From CAZWUZ01 sp964637655 [NCBI: uncultured bacterium] (GTDB lineage Bacteria > DAOPZR01): a stretch of DNA of 14,830 nucleotides. Position 1 is the first letter of the stretch. Each line of letters opens with the position of its first letter. Under the pieces are notes generated by a model that was not told the origin of the DNA, made no database searches, and was given only the letters and a program-made list of their open reading frames with translations. The stretch lies in contig CAZWUZ010000064.1 in the NCBI GenBank assembly GCA_964637655.1, positions 1 through 14,830 of the forward strand, in the 5' to 3' direction. Positions 8,967 through 14,830 of this stretch are shown here, in pieces. Both the position numbers and the translations under genes were made by a program.

Positions 8967-10255
8967 GGAAGAGCATCATCATCAGCGCCGCCGACGGCCT
9001 CATCGTCGTCGGCCTGCTCGAGAACGACCAGGTCTGTGAGCTCTACGTCGAGCGCGGGCGGGAGAGCCGTCTGCTCGGCAACATCTACCGCGGCGTGGTC
9101 ATGGACCTCATCCCGTCAATGCAGGCGGCGTTCGTCGATATCGGCTGCGAGAAGAACGGGTTTCTCTACCTCAAGGACGTGCGTCCCGATTGCAGCGACC
9201 CGGACGAGATCGTCAGCGAGACGGCCAAGGAGGCGTGGAAGGAGCGCGACATCACCAAACTGCTGCGCGCCGGGCAGGAGATCGTCGTGCAGGTGGCGAA
9301 GGAGCCCTACCAGAACAAGGGGGCGCGCCTGACCACCTACCTGACCGTGCCGGGCCGGCACCTCGTCCTGCTCCCCCACCTCGACCATATCGGCATTTCG
9401 CACCGGCTGCAGGAATCGCGCAGCCGCGACCGGCTGACCGACAGCATCGCCCGGCTGCGTCCCGACCGCCGCGGCTACATCATCCGCACCAAGTCGATCA
9501 ACGCCGACGAGTCGAGCCTGCAGGGGGAGATCGATTTTCTCCAGCGCATGTGGCAGGGGCTGCGCGGGCAGATCGCCACCGCCACCCCGCGCCAGCTCAT
9601 CCACCGCGACTCATCGCTGCTGCTGCGCATCTGCCGCGATTACTACGACGAGGAGGTCGAGGAGGTCATCGTCGACGACGCCGGCATCCTCGAGGAAGTG
9701 CGCGCCATCAGCCGCGACCTGCAGCTGTCGCTGCAGAACCGCCTGCACTTCCAGGGCGGGGATTTCTCGCTGGCGCAGCAGTACGGGCTCGACCGCGAGC
9801 TGGAACTGGCGCTGCGCGCCAAGGTCTGGCTGAAAGGGGGCTCCTACCTGCTGTTCGAGGCGACCGAGGCGCTGACCACCATCGACGTCAATTCGGGCAA
9901 GTGCGTGGGGGCGGGCGAAGTCGAGGAGATGGTGTTCAACATCAACGTTGCCGCCGTCCCCGAGATCGTCCGCCAGATCCGCCTGCGCAACATCAGCGGG
10001 GTCATCATCGTCGATTTCATCGACATGGAACTGCCGTCACACCGCGAGCAGCTGCTCAACATCCTCGAGGCGGAGCTGAAACGCGACCGCATCCGCTCGG
10101 TGCTCGTCGACATGACCCCGCTCGGGCTCGTCGAGATCACCCGCAAGCGTGAGAGCCAGTCACTGCACGAGATCATTGCCACCCCCTGCCCGCACTGCGG
10201 CGGGCGCGGGCACTTTCACCTCAGCGAAGTGGATAATTTCATCAAGGGCGTCTGA
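8963..10255 (+). CDS. rng: Ribonuclease G (RNase E/G family)
   Basis: This is a single-strand-specific endoribonuclease for rRNA maturation and mRNA decay, cytoplasmic. It is 430 residues, the size of the catalytic core, and lacks the long degradosome scaffold tail of RNase E. An S1 RNA-binding domain is seen at about 35-130 (GNIYRGVVMDLIPSMQAAFV and FLYLKDV). The two Mg-binding aspartates are D308 in TTIDVNSG and D351 in IIVDFIDM, 43 residues apart as in E. coli RNase E (D303/D346). The zinc-link is C409-PH-C412-GGRG. The ATG overlaps the DUF2344 stop, and only a weak GGGG at 8952-8955 precedes it. It is the last gene of the block; the rplU/rpmA genes that often follow in this arrangement are absent here. 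Confidence 0.95.
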   Translation: MRKSIIISAADGLIVVGLLENDQVCELYVERGRESRLLGNIYRGVVMDLIPSMQAAFVDIGCEKNGFLYLKDVRPDCSDPDEIVSETAKEAWKERDITKLLRAGQEIVVQVAKEPYQNKGARLTTYLTVPGRHLVLLPHLDHIGISHRLQESRSRDRLTDSIARLRPDRRGYIIRTKSINADESSLQGEIDFLQRMWQGLRGQIATATPRQLIHRDSSLLLRICRDYYDEEVEEVIVDDAGILEEVRAISRDLQLSLQNRLHFQGGDFSLAQQYGLDRELELALRAKVWLKGGSYLLFEATEALTTIDVNSGKCVGAGEVEEMVFNINVAAVPEIVRQIRLRNISGVIIVDFIDMELPSHREQLLNILEAELKRDRIRSVLVDMTPLGLVEITRKRESQSLHEIIATPCPHCGGRGHFHLSEVDNFIKGV

Positions 10256-10264
10256 GTTTTCCCG
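10256..10264. other. 9-nt gap between convergent operons
   Basis: The stop of rng (10253-10255) and the stop of the minus-strand glycosyltransferase (10265-10267) are separated by nine bases, GTTTTCCCG. Only a 4-bp CTGA/TCAG inverted repeat spans the junction and there is no GC-rich stem with a T-run on either strand. No intrinsic terminator can be supported here. Confidence 0.75.
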
Positions 10265-11443
10265 TCAGTCACGCACCATCGCGTAGCAGGTTTCCACCTG
10301 CGCCGCCACCTGTGCCCAGGTGAATTGCGTCAGTACCCGCTCCCGGTTGGCGGCACCCACCCGCCGCCGCCGCGCCGCATCCTGCAGCAACTGCACGAGC
10401 GCGGCCGCCAGCGCCGCGCTGTCGCGCGGCGGCGCCAGCAGCAGGCGGTTTTCCTCCGCCACCAGTTCCGGCAAACTGCCCATGGCGAAACCCGCCACCG
10501 GCAGCGCGCTGCTCATCGCCTCGAGCACCGACAGGCCGAACGGTTCCCCCAGTGACGGCAGGGCATAGACCGCCGCGCGGCGGAAATATTTCGCCGTGTC
10601 ACCATGCGCTGCCGCCCCGGCAAAGACGATGCGCCCCGCATGCGGCAGCGCGTCCGCCTGCGCACGAAACAGTGCGGCATCGGGGCCATCGCCGACAATG
10701 GTCAGGCGTGCCTGCGGCACCTGCTGCCAGATGCGCGGCATCGCCTCGAGCAGCCAGCCAAGTCCCTTACGTTTCACCAGGTAGGCAAGAAAGAGAATTT
10801 CCGGTGCGGCCACCGGCGCCGCGGCGGGATGATAGCGTTCCGCGTCAACCCCGACCGGCACCACCTGCGCCTTCGCCTGCGCGGTTTCCGGCAGCAGCGC
10901 GCGCACCCGTTCCTGCGTCAGCAGTAGTGCCCGGGCCCCCGCCAGCGTACGTACGTTCTGCTCCTCCGCCCGGCGCGCGTAGCGGTGTACCAGCTGCCAG
11001 CGCAGGCGCCGCCACAGCGGATTACCCGCCGGTACGGCGCGCTCGCCATACTCCTCGTCGCTGATTGTCCACGGGGCGAAGAGCGGGCCGATAACCTGCG
11101 GCAGCGGATCAAGCAGCGAGTAGCCGCGCGTCACATCGAACGGCATCGCGTGGTGAATAACGTCAAAGCACCGGCGACGCGCGTATGCTGCCGCACGCCG
11201 CGCGAACCGCCATTCATACCAGTCATACCGCACTTCGTCAGGCACCGGGTGGAACGGATAATCACCCAGTTGCACCGCGGTCAGCCCGTCATACTGCTGC
11301 TGCAGGCGCACCTGCGGGGCAAGCACGGTCACGGTATGTCCGCGCGCGACCAGCGCGCGCGCAAGGTGGCAGGCAATGAGCCCCTCGCCCAGTGACAGGT
11401 GATCGGTGAACGTCAACCCCGCCGCGGAAAAGAGGATATTCAC
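10265..11443 (-). CDS. GT4-family glycosyltransferase
   Basis: This 392-residue GT-B fold enzyme probably transfers a sugar from a nucleotide donor in surface-glycan assembly at the cytoplasmic face. The N-terminal Rossmann domain starts with the classic GEGLIACHLARALVARGHTVTVLAP segment. The donor-binding half begins near PVGVD (196-200), has YLVKRKG at 221-227, LTIVGDGP, and the retaining GT4 EX7E motif: E300 in SLGEPFGLSVLEAM with E308. No signal peptide is seen. The start is GTG 11443, which overlaps the wecB stop (GTGA), so it is translationally coupled. It is the last gene of the minus-strand block. Donor and acceptor sugars cannot be read from the sequence; UDP-GlcNAc or UDP-ManNAc is possible given the adjacent epimerase. 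Confidence 0.88.
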   Translation of the reverse strand: MNILFSAAGLTFTDHLSLGEGLIACHLARALVARGHTVTVLAPQVRLQQQYDGLTAVQLGDYPFHPVPDEVRYDWYEWRFARRAAAYARRRCFDVIHHAMPFDVTRGYSLLDPLPQVIGPLFAPWTISDEEYGERAVPAGNPLWRRLRWQLVHRYARRAEEQNVRTLAGARALLLTQERVRALLPETAQAKAQVVPVGVDAERYHPAAAPVAAPEILFLAYLVKRKGLGWLLEAMPRIWQQVPQARLTIVGDGPDAALFRAQADALPHAGRIVFAGAAAHGDTAKYFRRAAVYALPSLGEPFGLSVLEAMSSALPVAGFAMGSLPELVAEENRLLLAPPRDSAALAAALVQLLQDAARRRRVGAANRERVLTQFTWAQVAAQVETCYAMVRD

Positions 11444-12546
11444 GTCAGGTCGTGTTCCAGCCGGCGCACAATTTTCTGCGCCGCGGTGCCGTCGCCGTAG
11501 GGATTGCGCTTACGCGCCATGGCGCGATGCGCGCGCGGATCATCAAGCAGGTGCGACACCAGCTGCACCAGTTTGGTGGTTGACGTTCCCCCCAGCACCA
11601 CCGTTCCCGCGCGCACGGCATCCTCGCGCTCGCTCTTCTCCCGTGCCACCACCACGGGGATCCCGAGTGCCGGCGCCTCTTCCTGCAACCCGCCCGAATC
11701 AGTGAGCACCAGGCGGCAGGTGCGCAGCAGGTGCGCGGTATCAGCATACGGGAGCGGCGCCAGCAGCCGCAGGTTGGGAATGCCGGAGAGCAGTTTCCGC
11801 GCCGGAATCCGCACCTGCGGATTCGGATGCACGGGATAATACCACTCCACTTCCGGGTAGCGCCTGCACAGTTGCTGCAGCGCGGTGAACACTGCGCGCA
11901 GCGGCGCGCCGAAGCTCTCGCGGCGATGCAGCGTGACCAGCACGCGCGCGGCTGCCGCCTCGCGCGCCAGCCACGACGGCGGCGCCGTGTGCTGCAGCGT
12001 CCACTGCAGCGCGTCAATGACGGTATTACCCGTGCGATGGATCAGCCGCGCCGGCACGTTTTCGCGCCGCAGGTTGCGCACCGCGGTTGCCGCCGGGGCG
12101 AAATGCCAGCGCGTGACCGCGGCCAGCATGTGCCGGTATCCCTCCTCGGGATACGGCGCACTGATATCGTGCGTGCGCAGGCCCGCTTCGACATGCCCGA
12201 ACGGCACGCGCGCATAGTAGGCCGCCAGCGCGGCGGCAAACACCGTCGCGGTGTCGCCTTCCGCCAGCACCGCCGCCGGACGCCGCTGTTCCAGCCGCGG
12301 TGTCAGCGCGGTGAGCAGACGCGCCAGCAGTTCATCCTGCCGCTGCCCGGGCCGCATCAGGTTGAGGTCGATATCCGCGCGCAGCCCGAACGCCGCCAGC
12401 GCCGTGTCGAGCATCTCACGATGCTGCGCGGTGGCCACCACCAGCGGGCGCAGCACGCGACTGGCGCGCAGCGCCATGATGACCGGCGCCATCTTGATTG
12501 CTTCCGGCCGCGTGCCGAGCACGCACATCACAGTTGCGCGTTGCAT
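11440..12546 (-). CDS. wecB: UDP-N-acetylglucosamine 2-epimerase, non-hydrolysing
   Basis: It interconverts UDP-GlcNAc and UDP-ManNAc in the cytoplasm, feeding capsule, teichoic-type, enterobacterial common antigen-like or O-antigen glycans. At 368 residues it has normal family length. Visible motifs are GTRPEAIKMAPVI at 11-23, EGDTATVFAA with D98, GHVEAGLRT with E120, PYPEEGYRHM with E134, VTLHRRESFG with H207, YPVHPNPQVR, and LTDSGGLQEEAPALGIPV. The acid/base residues equivalent to E. coli D95, E117, E131 and H213 are all retained. Two family signatures deviate: PEExNR reads PEEGYR, and the usual TERPE reads SERED. The ATG has a strong AAGGAG five bases upstream and overlaps the methyltransferase by 19 nt. 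No UDP-ManNAc dehydrogenase (wecC) lies in the window. Confidence 0.92.
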   Translation of the reverse strand: MQRATVMCVLGTRPEAIKMAPVIMALRASRVLRPLVVATAQHREMLDTALAAFGLRADIDLNLMRPGQRQDELLARLLTALTPRLEQRRPAAVLAEGDTATVFAAALAAYYARVPFGHVEAGLRTHDISAPYPEEGYRHMLAAVTRWHFAPAATAVRNLRRENVPARLIHRTGNTVIDALQWTLQHTAPPSWLAREAAAARVLVTLHRRESFGAPLRAVFTALQQLCRRYPEVEWYYPVHPNPQVRIPARKLLSGIPNLRLLAPLPYADTAHLLRTCRLVLTDSGGLQEEAPALGIPVVVAREKSEREDAVRAGTVVLGGTSTTKLVQLVSHLLDDPRAHRAMARKRNPYGDGTAAQKIVRRLEHDLT

Positions 12547-13361
12547 GAGTTCTCCTTGCGCAGCACCACGAAGAGCTTGTCACCCAGCGGCGGCACGAGG
12601 CCGGCCAGACGGTCAGCTGCCGTTGCCAGCCCGGCACGCCGCCAGCACCAGCTGCCTTCGTGATGCAGCCGCGCATGGTGTATGCCTGCCACCTGCCAGT
12701 CGCCGCGCTGTGCCAGCAGGCGGAAAGCGGGCGCGGTGAAGTGCCAGATATGCTCGTGCGGCCACCACCCGTACCAGGCGGGGCCGAGCAGGCGCGGCAC
12801 CAGGCCGCGGCAGAACGGTACGCTGATAACCGCGATACCCCCGGGGCGCAGCACCCGCTGCAGTTGCGCCAGAAACGTCAGCGGATCAGCGACGTGTTCG
12901 AGCGTCTGCTCACAGGTCACGATGTCGTATGCTGCCGCCGGCAGCGCGGCAAGGTCCTGCACCTGCAGTGCGCTGCTGAACCGCTCACGCCCGAACGCCA
13001 CCGCCGCCGCGTCGGTATCGATACCCGACGCCGCATACCCCGCCGCCTGCGCCTGCCGCACCAACACGCCGATATTGCAGCCAACATCGAGCAGGTCGCC
13101 GGCCGGGCAGTAACGCCGCACCACCGCCAGCGATTCGTCGGCAAAACGTTCCCATAACGGCAACTGCCGCACGCGGTCATTGTCCGCTACCGGCGTGGCG
13201 CGATAGTCGACTTCCGCCGGGCGCGGCACGGTCTGTCCCGTTCCGCAGACGGTGCAGAACGCTATCGCGAAAGGAACGTCACGGTCATCCGGCCCGATAA
13301 AGGTGCCGGCAAGGCCAGGGCGAAAGGTGGTGCCGCCACACCAGCAGGGGAGCGCCTTCAT
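12528..13361 (-). CDS. Zinc-finger class I SAM-dependent methyltransferase
   Basis: The protein has 277 residues. The N-terminus carries a likely zinc-binding knuckle, C6-x-C8 and C36-xx-C39, common in glycan-pathway methyltransferases. The Rossmann core has motif I LLDVGCNIGVL with D92, an acidic residue after strand 2 (GIDTD, D115), CEQTLEHVADP at 150-160, and VLRPGGIAVISVP. The C-terminal WWPHEHIWHFTAPAF resembles the Methyltransf_23 group. It probably methylates a sugar or a sugar-linked intermediate; this is inferred from its neighbours. ATG 13361 is chosen because it overlaps the upstream stop (ATGA), matching the other junctions; an in-frame ATG at 13373 and a TTG at 13409 are alternatives. 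Its 3' end overlaps the epimerase start. Confidence 0.85.
   Translation of the reverse strand: MKALPCWCGGTTFRPGLAGTFIGPDDRDVPFAIAFCTVCGTGQTVPRPAEVDYRATPVADNDRVRQLPLWERFADESLAVVRRYCPAGDLLDVGCNIGVLVRQAQAAGYAASGIDTDAAAVAFGRERFSSALQVQDLAALPAAAYDIVTCEQTLEHVADPLTFLAQLQRVLRPGGIAVISVPFCRGLVPRLLGPAWYGWWPHEHIWHFTAPAFRLLAQRGDWQVAGIHHARLHHEGSWCWRRAGLATAADRLAGLVPPLGDKLFVVLRKENSCNAQL
12552..12557 (-). promoter_or_regulatory. Strong Shine-Dalgarno for the 2-epimerase
   Basis: On the minus strand AAGGAG precedes the wecB ATG by five bases. It is embedded in the last codons of the methyltransferase, where it encodes Lys-Glu. It supports ATG 12546 as the start. Confidence 0.8.
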
Positions 13362-14830
13362 CGGCCCGTGCATGAGGCCACCAGCTGCAGCGGCGCACCG
13401 GCGCACCAATGGGCCGCGAGCGTCGTTTCACACCAGAGCGCGCCATCGCGCACGTACACCGCGTCGACCCATGGAAACGCGAAGGTCAGGTGCATGGTCT
13501 GCGTGCCGACCACCACGGCGCAGGCGGTAACCACACCACCGAGAGAAGCAGTTACCTGCACCGCGCTGACCGGTTCCGCCCAGCGCAGCACGGGAAAGAA
13601 AACCCGCGCGACCCGGGCAGCCGGCGGCGGTTGCAGCACGAACTGCCAGGCGCCCGTCTCCAGCACTGCCGTCGTCACCTGCCAGCCGGCCGTCGCCGGG
13701 CGGCACGCTGCAGGAATCCCGTCGAGTGAAGGCACGCTTTCATCCGGCACGCGCCGGACGGGATGCAGACGGCGCAGCAGTCGTTTCACCGGGCGCGGGA
13801 GCAGCGCGCGCGCCAGTTCCGGCACCAGCGCAGGTTGTTCCGCGCTGATTGCTGCGGTAACGCCGGGCAGTGCAGCACCATCAGCAACGGGGAGCACCGG
13901 CAGCGACAGGTCCGCACCCAGCGCCTGCGCCAGGCGCACGCCCCATACCGTAATGCCGTTTTCGAGGTAGAACGGGTGCGCTTTCCCTGCGGCATCGAGC
14001 GCCCATGATTCCGACCAGCCGCCGCTGCGCGCATCCTGCAGCGGCAGCACCTTCGCGGCCGTCCACGCGCCGAGTGCACGCCAGAAATCATCATTCGTGG
14101 CGTCAGCCAGCGCGAGATACGCTTCCGCCCAGAGCATGGTATCCCACGCGGCGAGACGCGGCGCAAACGATGACACCATCGGATCAACACAACCGAACTG
14201 CCCGGAATCAGTGCCCCACCCGCGCTGCCAGGTAATAAGAAAACAGCCAAGTGTTTCGGCCGCCTCCCGATACTGGCCATCGCCGGTCTGCTGCCAGGCG
14301 AGCAGGTTGGCGTGCAGCAATTCCACTGCTGACACACCATCCTGTTCGGTTTCACCGGCATCGCGCAGCGTCCCGCAGCCGGCAAAAGCATAATGCGGCG
14401 GGCGCGGATTGACCGCGGCCAGCGCCCGCAGGGCCGCGCGGCGAGATGTTTCGTCCTGCAGCACGTCCGCGGCAACCAGCAGCGCCCGTGCCGCCGCTGC
14501 GGTTGCCCCGATGGCACTGCGCGCGGAGGTTGCCTGCCGCTGCGCAGCATCCTCCGCTGCCGGCAGGGTCGGGTAGACCAGCGCCCAGCCGCCGTCAGGC
14601 AGTTGCGTGTGCAGCAGCCAGGCCAGGCCCGCACGCAGGCGTTCGCTCCCGGGCCAGTCGCACTGCTGCTGCCACAAACGCAGCGCCGCGGTCAGCAGGT
14701 TGGCCTGCCCGCCGGGATACCCGGTCAGTCCCGTTGCGTATTCCGTATGCCCGTAGCACTTTCCGTCACGTATCCCGAGCGTGTTATGCCAGACGCGCAG
14801 AGTACCCAGTTCCGGCAGCACCACCGATGC
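13358..14830 (-). CDS. Uncharacterised alpha/alpha-toroid-like protein (5' partial)
   Basis: At least 490 residues are present; the frame is open through the right edge, so the N-terminus is missing and the GTG at 14824 need not be the start. The first about 300 residues are helical repeats with features of an alpha/alpha toroid: HTEYATGLTGYPGGQANLL, TQLPDGGWALVYPTL (a QxxxGxW QW-like motif at 14585-14605), SARSAIGATAAAARALL, and QDARSGGW at 14015-14038, then FYLENGITVWGVRLAQ. The last about 120 residues look beta-rich. No DxDD or DCTAE terpene-cyclase motif is seen. Comparable folds occur in polysaccharide lyases, glycan epimerases, glycoside hydrolases and prenyltransferases; I cannot assign one. 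No transmembrane helix is apparent. Its ATGA overlap with the methyltransferase places it in the glycan block. Confidence 0.7.
   Translation of the reverse strand, partial: ASVVLPELGTLRVWHNTLGIRDGKCYGHTEYATGLTGYPGGQANLLTAALRLWQQQCDWPGSERLRAGLAWLLHTQLPDGGWALVYPTLPAAEDAAQRQATSARSAIGATAAAARALLVAADVLQDETSRRAALRALAAVNPRPPHYAFAGCGTLRDAGETEQDGVSAVELLHANLLAWQQTGDGQYREAAETLGCFLITWQRGWGTDSGQFGCVDPMVSSFAPRLAAWDTMLWAEAYLALADATNDDFWRALGAWTAAKVLPLQDARSGGWSESWALDAAGKAHPFYLENGITVWGVRLAQALGADLSLPVLPVADGAALPGVTAAISAEQPALVPELARALLPRPVKRLLRRLHPVRRVPDESVPSLDGIPAACRPATAGWQVTTAVLETGAWQFVLQPPPAARVARVFFPVLRWAEPVSAVQVTASLGGVVTACAVVVGTQTMHLTFAFPWVDAVYVRDGALWCETTLAAHWCAGAPLQLVASCTGR

Noticed and set aside
10240-10290. 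Bidirectional intrinsic terminator at the convergent junction
   Set aside because: Only a 4-bp inverted repeat (CTGA/TCAG) and a four-T run are present; too weak to support.
11731-12663. 310-codon plus-strand open frame opposite the 2-epimerase
   Set aside because: The 2-epimerase on the other strand retains all its family motifs; this frame is Arg/His-rich without domains.
13358-14830. Squalene/terpene cyclase identity for the toroid protein
   Set aside because: One QW-like motif is present, but the DxDD and DCTAE catalytic motifs are absent and the neighbours are glycan genes.

Overview
This is a high-GC bacterial window with almost no non-coding DNA. It holds two gene blocks that converge near position 10,260. 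The organism is probably Gram-negative: it has a complete MreBCD/PBP2/RodA rod-shape cluster, an RNase E/G-type ribonuclease, Shine-Dalgarno sequences, and what looks like a surface-glycan locus. The gene order mre - mrdA - rodA - radical SAM - DUF2344 - RNase G occurs in several deep Gram-negative lineages. The enlarged RodA hints at a PVC- or Bacteroidota-like lineage rather than Enterobacteria, but this taxonomic guess is weak.

Plus strand, about 1-10,255. A promoter-like site with an overlapping perfect inverted repeat and a GC-rich leader precedes a membrane-anchored TPR protein of unknown function. It is followed by mreB, mreC, mreD, mrdA (PBP2), rodA, a B12-binding-type radical SAM protein (TIGR03960-like), its DUF2344 partner (TIGR03936-like) and rng. 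Every junction is either a gap of 13 nt or less or a stop/start overlap, so this reads as one translationally coupled transcript. MreB filaments, the MreC/MreD membrane linkers, the glycosyltransferase RodA and the transpeptidase PBP2 together form the elongasome, which inserts peptidoglycan along the side wall. The radical SAM/DUF2344 pair and RNase G are conserved neighbours whose link to cell shape is unclear.

Minus strand, 14,830 to 10,265. Read in its own direction, this block holds a large uncharacterised protein with alpha/alpha-toroid-like features (its 5' end lies outside the window), a zinc-finger class I SAM methyltransferase, a non-hydrolysing UDP-GlcNAc 2-epimerase (wecB/mnaA type) and a GT4 glycosyltransferase. 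These also overlap one another. They look like part of a polysaccharide or glycoconjugate pathway that continues beyond the right edge.

The two blocks end tail to tail with only 9 nt between stop codons and no visible terminator. I found no mobile elements, CRISPR arrays, tRNAs or rRNAs. The items most worth a second look are the toroid protein, the RodA insertion, the TPR head gene, and the signature deviations in the 2-epimerase.
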